The position numbers and the translations under genes are program-made. Positions 54,672 through 64,000 of a stretch of 64,000 nucleotides of DNA are shown here, piece after piece. The number at the start of each line of letters is the position of its first letter. Within the stretch, counting starts at the first letter, position 1. The notes beneath the pieces were generated by a model. That model made no database searches and had not been told where the DNA came from. It saw only the letters and a list, made by a program, of their open reading frames with translations. The stretch comes from Pseudomonas sp. ML2-2023-3 (lineage in GTDB: Bacteria; Pseudomonadota; Gammaproteobacteria; Pseudomonadales; Pseudomonadaceae). The stretch is from contig NZ_CP146343.1 of the NCBI RefSeq assembly GCF_037055275.1, positions 1,398,501 through 1,462,500 of the forward strand. Reading direction: 5' to 3'.

Positions 54672-54725
54672 CTGTGGGAGCCGGGCTTGCCCGCGATTGC
54701 ATCGCAGGCAAGCCAGCTCCCACAG
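54672..54725. repeat. REP hairpin between hasA and hasD
   Basis: CTGTGGGAGCCGGGCTTGCC (54672) pairs with GGCAAGCCAGCTCCCACAG (ending 54725). In an operon this position can protect the upstream hasA message and lower hasDEF expression. Confidence 0.88.
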
Positions 54726-54756
54726 GGTTTTCGGCCCACTTCCTCGGAATCCTTCC

Positions 54757-56502
54757 ATGACCCGGCCCAAAGCCAACGAGATGCTGGCTGCCTTGACGGC
54801 CTACAAACGTGCTTTCTTCAATATCGGCCTGTTCTCGGCCGTGATCAATTTACTGATGCTGGCACCGGCGTTGTACATGTTGCAGGTGTATGACCGGGTG
54901 CTGGCATCGGGCAATCAAATGACCCTGTTGATGCTGACGCTGATGATCCTCGGCCTCTTTGGCCTGATGGGCGCGTTGGAATGGGTGCGTAGTCAGGTGG
55001 TGATCCGCCTCGGCACGCAGATGGATATGCGCTTGAATCAGCGCGTCTACGACGCCGCGTTCGAAGCGCAATTGCGCACTGGCAACCCGGCGGCCGGGCA
55101 GGCGCTGAATGACCTCACCAGCCTGCGCCAATTTGCGACCGGCAATGCCCTGTTCGCGTTCTTCGATGCGCCGTGGTTTCCGGTGTACCTGTTTGTAATT
55201 TTTATGTTCAGCCCGTGGCTGGGGCTGCTGGCCCTGGGCGGGGCGGTGCTGTTGATGATACTGGCGTGGGTCAATCAGCGCGTCTCGCAAGCCCCACTTA
55301 AAGCCGCCAGTGAGTTGTCAGTGCAAGCCACCCAGCAAGCCAGCGCCCATCTGCGCAATGCCGAGGCCATCGAGGCAATGGGCATGCTCGATACCTTGCG
55401 CGAGGGTTGGTTGGCACAGCACACGGCCTTTTTGGCGCAGCAGAATCTGGCCAGTGAAAAAACCGCCACCGTCAGCGCCTGGTCAAAAGGCGTGCGCCTG
55501 GCGCTGCAATCCCTGGTGCTTGGGTTGGGCGCGCTGCTGGCCGTGCAAGGCCAGATCACGGCCGGGATGATGATTGCCGGCTCCATTCTGATGGGCCGGG
55601 TACTGAGCCCCATCGACCAGTTGATCGGTGTATGGAAGCAATGGACGTCGGCACGGCTGGCCTATCAGCGCCTCGAAGCATTGCTGCACAGCTATCCGCC
55701 GCGAGCCCGGCGCATGGCATTGCCTGTGCCTCGGGGCGAACTGGCGGTGGAGCAATTGAGCGCTAGCGCTCCCGGCACCCGTCGCGCCACCCTGGCCAAC
55801 TTGAGCTTCACCTTGCCGGCCGGGCAAGTGATGGGGGTGATCGGGCCTTCTGGCTGCGGCAAGTCGACCTTGGCCCGGCTGTTGATTGGGGTATGGCAAC
55901 CGCTGGCGGGCAAGGTGCGGCTGGACGGGGCTGAGTTGTCGCAGTGGGACAAGCATCAACTCGGTCCGCATCTGGGGTATTTGCCCCAGGACATTCAGTT
56001 GTTTGCCGGGACCATCGCGCAAAACATCGCACGCTTTGCCGAGGTGGATGCCGACAAGGTGTTGGCCGCTGCGCAACTGGCCGGAGTGCATCAGCTGATT
56101 CTGCAATTGCCCGACGGCTATGAAACGCGCCTGGGTGAAGGCGGCGCGGGGCTGTCCGGCGGGCAGAAGCAACGCATCGGCCTGGCCCGTGCACTTTACG
56201 GCTTGCCAGCGGTGATCGTGCTCGACGAACCCAACTCCAACCTCGATGAAGCCGGGGAACAGGCCTTGTTACAGGCCATTGCCCAGCTCAAACAGCACAA
56301 GCGAACACTGATTTTGATCACCCACAAACCCAATGTGCTGACCCTCACCGACTACCTGTTGATTCTGCGCGAAGGCCAGCTACAAGCCTTTGGCCCGACG
56401 GCCAAGGTGCTTGGTGCGCCCGCTGCAGCGAAACCTGCGGCGCCCAAGCCTGCGATGAATGTGAGCTATCGGCTCGGTACGGCAGAGGCGGGCAAGGCAT
56501 GA
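54757..56502 (+). CDS. hasD: Type I secretion ABC transporter HasD, 581 aa
   Basis: Inner-membrane ABC exporter of HasA (PrtD type). Start at 54757 ([20 protein letters not shown]); upstream in-frame codons run through the REP. Six TM helices in residues 20-310, then the ATPase: Walker [16 protein letters not shown]-loop [11 protein letters not shown], signature [13 protein letters not shown], Walker [15 protein letters not shown]-loop LILITHKPN. Overlaps hasE by 4 bp (ATGA). Confidence 0.95.
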   Translation: MTRPKANEMLAALTAYKRAFFNIGLFSAVINLLMLAPALYMLQVYDRVLASGNQMTLLMLTLMILGLFGLMGALEWVRSQVVIRLGTQMDMRLNQRVYDAAFEAQLRTGNPAAGQALNDLTSLRQFATGNALFAFFDAPWFPVYLFVIFMFSPWLGLLALGGAVLLMILAWVNQRVSQAPLKAASELSVQATQQASAHLRNAEAIEAMGMLDTLREGWLAQHTAFLAQQNLASEKTATVSAWSKGVRLALQSLVLGLGALLAVQGQITAGMMIAGSILMGRVLSPIDQLIGVWKQWTSARLAYQRLEALLHSYPPRARRMALPVPRGELAVEQLSASAPGTRRATLANLSFTLPAGQVMGVIGPSGCGKSTLARLLIGVWQPLAGKVRLDGAELSQWDKHQLGPHLGYLPQDIQLFAGTIAQNIARFAEVDADKVLAAAQLAGVHQLILQLPDGYETRLGEGGAGLSGGQKQRIGLARALYGLPAVIVLDEPNSNLDEAGEQALLQAIAQLKQHKRTLILITHKPNVLTLTDYLLILREGQLQAFGPTAKVLGAPAAAKPAAPKPAMNVSYRLGTAEAGKA

Positions 56503-57827
56503 AGTATTCGAACGCCAAGGTCCCTGGGGACAGCAATGTGCTGCAACTGGATGACACCCGCTATTCGCGTTTGGGTTGGCTACTGATGCTCGGCGGCTTT
56601 CTCGGGTTTCTCGGCTGGGCCGCTTTGGCGCCGCTGGACAAGGGCGTCGCGGTGTCGGGCAAGGTGATGGTTTCGGGCCATCGCAAAGTGGTGCAACACC
56701 CCAGCGGCGGGATTGTTGAGCGGATCGACGTGCGTGACGGCGACAAGGTGGATGCCGGTCAGGTCTTGATCCGGTTGAAGGAAACCCCGCTGCTGGGGCA
56801 GGCTCAGTCGTTGCGCAGCCAGTTTTATGGCTCGCTGGCCAGTGAGGCGCGGCTAAATGCCGAGCGCGATGGCGCCGCCAGCGTGAACTTTCCTGTCGAG
56901 TTGACGGCCTTGGCGACCGAGCCGGAAGTGGCATCGAATCTGGTATTGCAGCGGCAACTGTTCGATAGCCGCCGTCAGGCGTTGCTGCTGGATCAGCAAG
57001 GGGTCGACGAGAGTATCGCGGGCGCCGAGGCGCAGTTGCGCGGGGTGCGTGAATCCCAGACCAGCAAGGTGTTGCAACGCACGGCCCTTGCCGAACAACT
57101 GCAAGGTTTGCGTGAGCTGGCGAAGGAAGGGTATATCCCGCGCAATCGCCTGCTGGACAGCGAGCGGGTGTACGCCCAGGTACTGGGCTCCATCAGCGAA
57201 GACTACGGTCGCATCGGTCAATTGCAGCGACAAGTGTTGGAGATGCGTCTGAAAATTCGGCAACTGGCCGAGGAGTATCAAAAGGAAGTCCGTACCCAAC
57301 TGGCCGACACCCGAGTGCGCACCGAGGATCTGCGCAACCGGCTGGCTTCGGCCGAGTTTGAGTTGGCCAACAGCCAGTTGCGCGCTCCCGTGGCCGGAAT
57401 TGTGGTGGGGCTGGATGTGTTTACGGAGGGCGGCGTGATCAAGCCCGGTCAGGCACTGATGGAAATCGTGCCCCAGGGAGAACCCCTGCTGGTCGAGGCG
57501 CGCGTGCCGGTTGAACTGGCCGACAAGGTTCACCCGGGCTTGCCGGTGGAGTTGATGTTCTCGGCCTTCAGCCAAAGCACCACGCCAAGGGTGGCGGGCG
57601 AGGTGACACTGGTGTCGGCGGATCGCCAGGTCGATGAGCGCACGGACGAGCCGTATTACACGCTGCGCGCACAGGTCAGCGATGCGGGCATGGCCCAACT
57701 GGCCGGGCTGCAGATTCGCCCGGGCATGCCGGTTGAAGCATTTGTGCGCACGGGCGAGCGTTCGATGCTCAATTATCTGTTCAAGCCGTTGCTCGACCGT
57801 ACGCATATGGCGTTGGTGGAGGAATGA
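56499..57827 (+). CDS. hasE: Type I secretion membrane-fusion protein HasE, 442 aa
   Basis: HlyD/PrtE-family adaptor joining HasD to HasF. One N-terminal TM ([20 protein letters not shown]), lipoyl half [20 protein letters not shown], a long coiled coil (about 100-270), second lipoyl half [20 protein letters not shown] and a C-terminal barrel ([20 protein letters not shown]) characteristic of the family. Overlaps both neighbours by 4 bp. Confidence 0.94.
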   Translation: MKYSNAKVPGDSNVLQLDDTRYSRLGWLLMLGGFLGFLGWAALAPLDKGVAVSGKVMVSGHRKVVQHPSGGIVERIDVRDGDKVDAGQVLIRLKETPLLGQAQSLRSQFYGSLASEARLNAERDGAASVNFPVELTALATEPEVASNLVLQRQLFDSRRQALLLDQQGVDESIAGAEAQLRGVRESQTSKVLQRTALAEQLQGLRELAKEGYIPRNRLLDSERVYAQVLGSISEDYGRIGQLQRQVLEMRLKIRQLAEEYQKEVRTQLADTRVRTEDLRNRLASAEFELANSQLRAPVAGIVVGLDVFTEGGVIKPGQALMEIVPQGEPLLVEARVPVELADKVHPGLPVELMFSAFSQSTTPRVAGEVTLVSADRQVDERTDEPYYTLRAQVSDAGMAQLAGLQIRPGMPVEAFVRTGERSMLNYLFKPLLDRTHMALVEE

Positions 57828-59143
57828 CGGTGCGCCAGTTCTTATGTGGATTACTGATGGCGTGTGCTGGGCCGGTACAGGCGATGGGGTTGCTGGAAGC
57901 CTACGATCTGGCGATTCGCAACGACCCGACCTTTCAGGCCGCCATTGAAGAGCGGGCGGCAGGGGAGGAGAACCGCGCCCTGGGTCGCTCGGCGTTGCTG
58001 CCCACCCTGTCGTGGAACTACAACAATTCGCGCAACGAGTCCGAAGTCACCCAGGCCAGCACTCGGACCGACCGCGACTACCGCAGTTATGCGGCGACCT
58101 TGACCTTGCAGCAACCGCTACTGGACTACGAAGCCTACGCACGATTCCGACAGGGAGCAGCGCAGGCGCTGTTTTCTGATGAGCGCTTTCGCAGCAAAAG
58201 TCAGTATCTGGCGGTGCGCGTGCTCAGTGCCTACAGCCAGGCGCTGCTGGCGCAGGAGCGGATCGAATTGAGCCGGGCGCAAAAGCGCGCCTTTGCCGAG
58301 CGCCTGCAACTCAACCAACGGCTTCTTGAAGGCGGTGAGGGTACTCGCACCGATGTGCTGGAAACCCAGGCGCGCCTGAGCATGGCGGTGGCTGAAGAAA
58401 TCGAGGCGCAAGATAATCAGGACGCAGCCTTGCGTGAGCTGGAGGCGATGCTTGGTGAGCCGCTGCAGGTCGAGCAGCTTGCCCCGCTGGTGGCGCATTT
58501 TGTGATTCTGCCACTGGAACCTCAGCGCTTCGAAAGCTGGCGCGAACTGGCGCTGGCCAATAACCCGGAGCTGGCGTCGCAGCATCACGCGTTGACCTCG
58601 GCCGAGTATGAGGTGGAACGCAAGCGGGCCGGGCATCTGCCCAAGCTCAGCTTGTATGCCAGCAGCCGTCAGACCAGCTCCGATTCGGAGAGCACCTACA
58701 ACCAGAAATACGACACCAACAGCGTGGGCATTCAGCTCACCGTGCCGTTGTTTGCAGGGGGATCGGTGTCGGCATCGACCCGTCAGGCTGCGCGGCAACT
58801 GTCCCAGGCTCAGTACGAACTGGACGCTCAAACAGCGACCACGCTGGTGGACCTGCGCAAGCAATACAACCTCAACAGCAGCGCGGCGGCCAAGGTGCGG
58901 GCGTATGAAATGGCCGTTGAGTCTGCCGGTGCCCTGGTGCAGGCGACGCAGAAAAGCGTGAGTGGGGGCGAGCGGGTCAATCTGGATGTGCTGGATGCCG
59001 AACAGCAGCTGTTCAGTGCCAAGCGGGATTTGGCTGAGGCGCGCTATGCCTATTTGCTGGCGCGGGTGCAGCTCAAGTACTACGCGGGGTTATTGAATGA
59101 AGGGGATTTGCGGCAGGTGGCGGGGTATTTTCGAGCCCATTAA
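57824..59143 (+). CDS. hasF: TolC-family outer-membrane channel HasF, 439 aa
   Basis: Outer-membrane exit duct of the hemophore secretion system. Signal peptide to PVQAMG, then two repeats of the TolC/OEP fold (YDLAIRNDPTFQAAIEERAA, ANNPELASQHHALTSAEYEV), VQLTVPLF-type strand GIQLTVPLFAGGSVSAS and the conserved GERVNLDVLDAEQQLFSAKR. Translationally coupled to hasE (ATGA). Last gene of the cluster; a REPIN follows 23 bp later. Confidence 0.94.
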   Translation: MTVRQFLCGLLMACAGPVQAMGLLEAYDLAIRNDPTFQAAIEERAAGEENRALGRSALLPTLSWNYNNSRNESEVTQASTRTDRDYRSYAATLTLQQPLLDYEAYARFRQGAAQALFSDERFRSKSQYLAVRVLSAYSQALLAQERIELSRAQKRAFAERLQLNQRLLEGGEGTRTDVLETQARLSMAVAEEIEAQDNQDAALRELEAMLGEPLQVEQLAPLVAHFVILPLEPQRFESWRELALANNPELASQHHALTSAEYEVERKRAGHLPKLSLYASSRQTSSDSESTYNQKYDTNSVGIQLTVPLFAGGSVSASTRQAARQLSQAQYELDAQTATTLVDLRKQYNLNSSAAAKVRAYEMAVESAGALVQATQKSVSGGERVNLDVLDAEQQLFSAKRDLAEARYAYLLARVQLKYYAGLLNEGDLRQVAGYFRAH

Positions 59144-59165
59144 ACATGGCCATAGTGCGGCGTGG

Positions 59166-59232
59166 CCATCGCGGGCAAGCCCGCTCCCACAGGTATTGCG
59201 CTGATCCTGTGGGAGCGGGCTTGCCCGCGATT
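59166..59232. repeat. REPIN after hasF
   Basis: GCCATCGCGGGCAAGCCCGC...CCACAGG and, inverted, CCTGTGGGAGCGGGCTTGCC...GCGA. It separates convergent hasF and trmA. Confidence 0.9.
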
Positions 59233-59261
59233 CGGTCGACACGGTGTATCAGAACCTGTGT

Positions 59262-60350
59262 TTACCGGCGAACCAGCAACACGCCCGACTCCATGTGGTG
59301 AGTCCACGGGAATTGGTCAAATACTGCGCAGCGCTCAATCCGGTGAGTATCGTGCAGTTGGGCGATGTTCTCGGCCAATGTTGCAGGGTTGCACGAGATA
59401 TACAGGATGTTATCGAAGCGGCGTGTCAGTTCGCAGGTGTCCGGGTCCATGCCCGCACGCGGCGGGTCAACGAAAACGCTGCCGAACTCGTAGCTTTTCA
59501 GGTCAATACCCTGCAAGCGACGGAATGGACGTACTTCATTCAGGGCTTCGGTCAGTTCTTCTGCCGACAGGCGCACCAGCGTGACGTTATCCACAGCGTT
59601 GTCGCGCAGGTTGTTGAGCGCGGCGTACACCGATGTCTTGCTGATTTCGGTAGCCAGCACTTTGCGCACGCGAGTTGCCAGCGGCAGGGTGAAGTTGCCG
59701 TTGCCGCAATACAGTTCCAGCAGATCATCCGAACGTTCGCCCAGCGCTTCGTATGCCCAATTGAGCATCTTCTGGTTGACCGTGCCATTGGGCTGGGTGA
59801 ACGCGCCTTCGGGCTGTTGATAAGTGAAGGTGCGACCCGCCACTTCCAGCGCTTCGACCACATGATCGCGGCCGATCACGACACGTTTGCCCTTGGAGCG
59901 GCCGATCACGCTGATATCGAGGTCTTTGGCCAACTGCTCGGCAGCGGTTTGCCAGTGCTCGTCCAGCGGGCGGTGATAGCACAGAGTGACCATCGCATCG
60001 CCTGCCAGGGTGGTCTGGAACTCAACCTGGAACAGCTTGTGGCTCAGGGCTGAGCTGGCTTTCCAGGCGGCCTTGAGTTGGGGCATCAATTGGTTGATGC
60101 GCAGGCTGGCAATCGGAAACTCTTCGATCAGGATCGGTGTGCGCTTGTCATCTTGCGCGAACATGGCGTAGTGACGCTCGCCCCCTTCGCGCCACAGGCG
60201 AAATTCGGCCCGCAGACGAAAGTGCTTCAGGGGCGAATCGAACACCTGGGGTTCTGGCGCATCGAAAGGCGCCAGCAACTCGCGCAGACGATTGGCCTTG
60301 GCCTCAAGCTCAACGGCGTAGGCAGCAGGATCAAATGGCAGAGCACTCAT
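59262..60350 (-). CDS. trmA: tRNA (uracil-54-C5)-methyltransferase TrmA, 362 aa
   Basis: Makes ribothymidine at position 54 of tRNA. Start at 60350 ([20 protein letters not shown]). SAM motif [29 protein letters not shown], and the catalytic Cys in [15 protein letters not shown] with a C-terminal Glu in HMESGVLL. Length is close to E. coli TrmA. Its ATG overlaps the stop of the permease gene (ATGA), so both form an operon. Confidence 0.94.
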   Translation of the reverse strand: MSALPFDPAAYAVELEAKANRLRELLAPFDAPEPQVFDSPLKHFRLRAEFRLWREGGERHYAMFAQDDKRTPILIEEFPIASLRINQLMPQLKAAWKASSALSHKLFQVEFQTTLAGDAMVTLCYHRPLDEHWQTAAEQLAKDLDISVIGRSKGKRVVIGRDHVVEALEVAGRTFTYQQPEGAFTQPNGTVNQKMLNWAYEALGERSDDLLELYCGNGNFTLPLATRVRKVLATEISKTSVYAALNNLRDNAVDNVTLVRLSAEELTEALNEVRPFRRLQGIDLKSYEFGSVFVDPPRAGMDPDTCELTRRFDNILYISCNPATLAENIAQLHDTHRIERCAVFDQFPWTHHMESGVLLVRR

Positions 60351-61642
60351 GCAGGAAACCAACCTAGCTTGACGACAAACAGAACCGACAGAATGATCAG
60401 CGGCGCATTCAGCTCACGGGCGCGGCCCGACAGCAGCTTGATCACGGTCCAGGAAATAAAGCCGAAGGCAATGCCGTTGGCGATGGAGTAGGTAAACGGC
60501 ATGGCCAGTGCGGTGATCACCACCGGTGCGGCAACGGTGACGTCGTCCCATTCGATTTCGGCCAGGCCGCTCATCATCAGCACGGCAACAAACATCAGCG
60601 CAGGTGCGGTGGCGAAGGCTGGAACGCTGGCGGCCAATGGCGAGAAGAACAACGCCAGCAGGAACATGATGCCGACCACGATGGCCGTCAGACCGGTACG
60701 GCCACCGGCGCTCACGCCTGCCGCCGACTCGATGTAGCTGGTGGTGGTCGAAGTACCCAGCAACGAACCGGCCATGGCCGCGGTGCTGTCAGCGATCAGG
60801 GCGCGGCCCATTTTTGGCATGTGGCCGTCTTTGCCCATCAAGCCAGCGCGCTTGGCGACGCCGATCAATGTGCCGGAGTTGTCGAACAGGTCAACGAACA
60901 GGAAGGCGAAGATCACGCTGATCAGGCCGATGTCCAGAGCCCCCTTGATGTCCAGTTGCAGGAAGGTCGGGGCCAGGGAAGGTGGCATCGACACGACGCC
61001 ACCGAAATCGGTGACGCCCATTGCAATGGAAGCAATGGTCACGGCCAGAATGCCGATCAGCACCGCGCCGCGGACTTTCATTGCCTCAAGGGCAACAATC
61101 AGGGCAAAGCCCAGGGAGGCCAGGATCACTTTTGGCTGAGCCAGATCGCCCATGCCGACCAGGGTTGCCTTGTTGGCAACCACGATACCGGCGTTACCCA
61201 GGGCAATCAGCGCCAGGAACAGGCCGATACCGGCGGCAATCGCCGAACGCAGTGGCAGGGGGATGCTGTTGATGATCCATTCGCGGATGCGAAAGATCGA
61301 CAACAGGAAGAACAGCACCGCCGAGATAAACACCGCCCCCAGCGCTACCTGCCAGGTGTGGCCCAAGTGCAGCACCACGGTGTAGGTGAAGAAGGCGTTC
61401 AGGCCCATGCCCGGTGCCAGTGCAATCGGGTAGTTGGCGATAATGCCCATGGTCGCCGAACCGATAGCCGCCGCCAGACAGGTGGCAACAAATATGGCGC
61501 CTTTGTCCATGCCCGTCTCGCCGAGAATGCTCGGGTTGACGAACAGGATGTAGGCCATCGCCAGGAAGGTGGTGATACCCGCAAGAATCTCGGTACGCAC
61601 ATTGGTGTTGTGTGCTTTGAGTTGAAACAGCCTTTCCAGCAT
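60347..61642 (-). CDS. NCS2-family purine permease (AzgA type), 431 aa
   Basis: A proton-coupled purine base importer of the AzgA/GhxP/AdeP group with 12-14 helices. It has [60 protein letters not shown] and [15 protein letters not shown], all typical. Adenine or guanine/hypoxanthine preference cannot be read. It is the upstream gene of the permease-trmA operon. Confidence 0.9.
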   Translation of the reverse strand: MLERLFQLKAHNTNVRTEILAGITTFLAMAYILFVNPSILGETGMDKGAIFVATCLAAAIGSATMGIIANYPIALAPGMGLNAFFTYTVVLHLGHTWQVALGAVFISAVLFFLLSIFRIREWIINSIPLPLRSAIAAGIGLFLALIALGNAGIVVANKATLVGMGDLAQPKVILASLGFALIVALEAMKVRGAVLIGILAVTIASIAMGVTDFGGVVSMPPSLAPTFLQLDIKGALDIGLISVIFAFLFVDLFDNSGTLIGVAKRAGLMGKDGHMPKMGRALIADSTAAMAGSLLGTSTTTSYIESAAGVSAGGRTGLTAIVVGIMFLLALFFSPLAASVPAFATAPALMFVAVLMMSGLAEIEWDDVTVAAPVVITALAMPFTYSIANGIAFGFISWTVIKLLSGRARELNAPLIILSVLFVVKLGWFPA

Positions 61643-61852
61643 GCCAGTCCCCGTGGCGCCAAATGCGCCGTGATTAAATCGTTTTCAACAGCAAAGCACA
61701 GACGTGGACCGTCTGAAGAATTTCTGTCTGTCGGAAAAAGCCGCGCATCATACCAGCAGCTCGTACATATGGCTGCTTTGGTTACCCTGCTGGGCCTTGT
61801 TTTATAACCTTGATGTCGCAGGCATACTGCGTGCCAGTTTTAGGAGGGATCC

Positions 61853-62290
61853 ATGAAGCACGTCATCACGTCGATTTCAGCCTGTGTCGGCTTCCTTATA
61901 AGTGCCGCGATCAGCGCCGCGCCCGCGACACCCCTGAGCACCCTGGAAATTCTTAAAGTGGCGTCTGTTTCCTGCGCTGTAGAGGATGTGTCCGATGGTC
62001 GTGAGCAGACCCGCTGCGACCACAAGGGCCCTGGTATCAAGGTCTATGTGCTGGAGCGCGGTTACGGCGGCCAGCCGAATGTCACGCTCGATGGCCAGGA
62101 AGTGGACGGTGTGCGGGCTGCGGTCTGTAACCAGGGCGAGGGGCTGGTGGCCTGCAACGGTGCGGGCACCACGGTGGGGCACGTGTATACCTTTGACCTG
62201 GGCAACAAGGACGGTGGCTGGTTCGAGTTCAGCAACACCTCGCTGGTGCCGCCGCACAACCGGCTGGGTGTGCGGCTATATATAAAGTGA
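61853..62290 (+). CDS. Small secreted protein of unknown function, 145 aa
   Basis: I do not recognise it with confidence. It has a strong Shine-Dalgarno (AGGAGG, 61842-61847), a signal peptide (MKHVITSISACVGFLISAAI...AA) and a mature part of about 120 residues with four Cys (SVSCAVEDV, TRCDHKGPG, AAVCNQGEG, LVACNGAGT) that may form two disulfides. The end GWFEFSNTSLVPPHNRLGVR looks like beta strands. It stands alone between the permease promoter and a long inverted repeat. Confidence 0.75.
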   Translation: MKHVITSISACVGFLISAAISAAPATPLSTLEILKVASVSCAVEDVSDGREQTRCDHKGPGIKVYVLERGYGGQPNVTLDGQEVDGVRAAVCNQGEGLVACNGAGTTVGHVYTFDLGNKDGGWFEFSNTSLVPPHNRLGVRLYIK

Positions 62291-62299
62291 GATCCTCAC

Positions 62300-62400
62300 C
62301 TGTAGTCGCTGCCGCAGGTTGCGATCGGGCCCGCAGGAGCCGCTCTTTTTAAAGAACGAAGGTCCTTCGGCCCTTATCGCAGCCTGCGGCAGCACTACAG
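62300..62400. repeat. Long intergenic inverted repeat, copy 4
   Basis: CTGTAGTCGCTGCCGCAGGT...TGCGATCGGGCC on the left and GGCCCTTATCGCAGCCTGCG-GCAGCACTACAG on the right, with an inner GAACGAAGGTCCTTCGG. It lies between convergent genes and slightly overlaps the MFS stop. Confidence 0.75.
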
Positions 62401-63624
62401 GGTTTTGTGCTCTTCCACCATCCGGTCCCGGTTGGCCAGCCCCGGGAACAGTTTTATCCACAGCCCGGTGACGACCAGCGTGCCAACCCCGCCCAACACC
62501 ACGGCGGGCACTGTGCCCAGCCAGTGGGCCGTCACTCCGGATTCGAATTCCCCCAGCTGGTTGGACGCGCCGATAAACAATCCGTTGACCGCGCTCACCC
62601 GGCCACGCATTTCATCCGGGGTCTCCAGTTGCACGAACGAGGCGCGGATCACCATGCTGATCATGTCCGCCGCGCCAAGAACCACCAGCACTGCCATTGA
62701 AAACCAGAACGAGGTCGACAGGCCGAACGCGATGGTGGCGACCCCGAATATCCCCACCGCGGTAAACATGACGCGCCCCACCTTGCGCTCCACCGCGAAT
62801 CTGGCCAGCCACAATGACATCAGCAGGGCGCCGACCGCCGGTGCCGAGCGCAGCATGCCCAGGCCCCAGGGGCCGGTCAGCAAAATATCCTTGGCAAACA
62901 CAGGCAGCAGCGCCGTGGCCCCGCCCAGCAGGACGGCAAACAGATCCAGGGAGATGGCGCCGAGGACGTCAGGGCGACTGCGAATGAAGCGAATGCCCGC
63001 GAGCAGGGAGTCCAGCGTGGCCTTGGCTTTGTTCAGCGGCAACTGGCGGGCGGGGAGGTTACTCATCAGCAGTGCCGCAATCAGATACAGCGCAACGCTC
63101 GGGCCATACACCCAGACGCTGCCAAACGCATACAACAAGCCCCCAAACGCTGGCGCGACAATGGTGGCCGATTGTTGCGCCGCTTGTGCCGCCGCCACTG
63201 CGCGCGGAAACAGCTCAACCGGCACGATCGAAGGCAGCAGCGCCTGGGTGGCGGGCATTTCGAAGGAGCGGGCGGCACCCAGCAAAAACGCCAGGATAAA
63301 GATCATTTCCCGGGTGATGTGATCGCCTGCGCTGCTGATGGCCAATGTCAGGGCGATCATTGCCTGTAGCGACTGGCACAGGGCCGCCACTCTGCGACGA
63401 TCATAGCGGTCGGCCACATGCCCGGTGTGCAGCATAAACAGCAGGCGCGGCGCGAACTCGATCAAGCCCACCCATCCCAGGTCCATCACGTTGCCAGTCA
63501 GTTGGTAGAGGTTCCAGCCGATGGCCACGGTGAGCATTTGAAATGCACTGGCGGTGAAGATACGGGCAAACCAGAAGGCCACAAATGGCCGGTGATGGCG
63601 GAGCAGAAGGGGCTGGCTGGTCAT
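62395..63624 (-). CDS. MFS exporter (EntS/MFS_3-like), 409 aa
   Basis: Twelve TM helices. N-terminal FVAFWFARIFTASAFQMLTV, motif A-like GHVADRYDRRRVAALCQSL, and FEMPATQALLPSIVPVELFP are typical of the MFS_3 group that includes the enterobactin exporter EntS and macrolide-efflux proteins. There is no siderophore gene nearby, so substrate stays open. The 215 bp upstream of it hold its promoter region and no gene. Confidence 0.83.
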   Translation of the reverse strand: MTSQPLLLRHHRPFVAFWFARIFTASAFQMLTVAIGWNLYQLTGNVMDLGWVGLIEFAPRLLFMLHTGHVADRYDRRRVAALCQSLQAMIALTLAISSAGDHITREMIFILAFLLGAARSFEMPATQALLPSIVPVELFPRAVAAAQAAQQSATIVAPAFGGLLYAFGSVWVYGPSVALYLIAALLMSNLPARQLPLNKAKATLDSLLAGIRFIRSRPDVLGAISLDLFAVLLGGATALLPVFAKDILLTGPWGLGMLRSAPAVGALLMSLWLARFAVERKVGRVMFTAVGIFGVATIAFGLSTSFWFSMAVLVVLGAADMISMVIRASFVQLETPDEMRGRVSAVNGLFIGASNQLGEFESGVTAHWLGTVPAVVLGGVGTLVVTGLWIKLFPGLANRDRMVEEHKTL

Positions 63625-63838
63625 TTAAAAGAGGTCGTGGCCGAGGGTGGGGGGACGTTGAGATTATCATTGTCTTGTAACAAATAATGACTCGAAATAT
63701 CACATATCCCCAGCGCCCCACGTTGGGTCAAACAGGGCTTTTGCGCGATTCCTTGTGGTTCTTGCAACGGTCTATATCAAGGCCTGAGGCATCGTGTCAC
63801 GCGACAACAAACCACATTAGCCGTGTGTCAGGAATGGA

Positions 63839-64000
63839 CTACTCTTTCATCCATGCTTGATCCAGATCAAAGCCTTTGGGTTTTTGTCTGAGTGGCCAGC
63901 CGGCCAGATCCCTTGGTGTTGTGGTTTTGAAAGCGAGCAGCGATTCGCGGTGGCCACGGCGTGCAGGGTAGTTGGATTCAGGCGCGAAGTCTGGGTCCTC
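63839..64000 (-). CDS. 3' end of an unrecognised gene, cut by the window edge
   Basis: The minus-strand frame is open from the window edge to a TAG at 63841-63839: 53 residues with good codon use, including YPARRGHRESLLAFKTTTPR and DLAGWPLRQKPKGFDLDQAW. The gene continues to the right of the window. I cannot assign a family from this tail. Confidence 0.55.
   Translation of the reverse strand, partial: EDPDFAPESNYPARRGHRESLLAFKTTTPRDLAGWPLRQKPKGFDLDQAWMKE

Overview
The window reads as chromosomal DNA of a Pseudomonas of the broad P. fluorescens lineage. The evidence is the has hemophore operon, a pcaQ-pcaHG plus quiC block, REP/REPIN hairpins with the core GTGGGAGCGGGCTTGC, and several proteins that look like typical Pseudomonas orthologues. 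It splits into two halves. Positions 1 to about 28.2 kb are an accessory metal-resistance region, visibly poorer in G+C and full of insertion sequences. Positions 28.4 to 64 kb are ordinary G+C-rich chromosome.

Accessory half. The left edge cuts a czcB-type adaptor, followed by a full czcA-type RND pump. Then come two small exported proteins, an ORF-less group II intron sitting behind a terminator, an OprD-type porin, and an insertion-sequence pile (7.5-12.5 kb) in which one IS3-family element has jumped into another. The copper core follows: copCD (reverse), copRS (reverse), a PtrA-like small protein, a cupredoxin, a DmeF-type cation exporter with its RcnR-type repressor, a CopZ-like chaperone, an orphan flgB, another PtrA-like protein, copA, copB, the remains of a His-rich gene, copG (DUF411) and a DUF2790 protein. 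A 16-bp site of the form CTGACA-N4-TGTAAT recurs in front of most of these units. It is best read as the operator of the CopR regulator encoded here, and it ties the small proteins, copC, copA, the cupredoxin and probably the porin into one copper regulon. At the right end of this half lies a two-gene unit (25.8-27.9 kb): an unrecognised 206-residue protein followed by a CHAT-type caspase-like protease with its His/Cys pair intact. It is the best candidate here for an undescribed defence or cell-suicide module.

Core half. Housekeeping and catabolic genes follow: an aldehyde dehydrogenase, an EEP-family phosphatase or nuclease, YciC, a NYN-domain protein, a DnaQ-like exonuclease, a YedA-type exporter, RhlE, a flavoprotein, an HDAC-like deacetylase, a GNAT enzyme, TesB, a HAD hydrolase and a zinc peptidase. 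PcaQ and PcaHG (protocatechuate 3,4-dioxygenase) sit near two transporters and QuiC (3-dehydroshikimate dehydratase) with a TetR regulator, so quinate/shikimate-derived 3-dehydroshikimate can be turned into protocatechuate and ring-cleaved. The complete hasI-hasS-hasR-hasA-hasD-hasE-hasF cluster follows: ECF sigma factor, anti-sigma factor, haem receptor, hemophore and type I secretion system. The window ends with a purine permease-trmA operon, a small secreted protein, an MFS exporter and the 3' end of an unrecognised gene. Two repeat families are scattered between core genes: REP/REPIN hairpins and four copies of a longer inverted repeat whose ends read GTAGTCGCTG.
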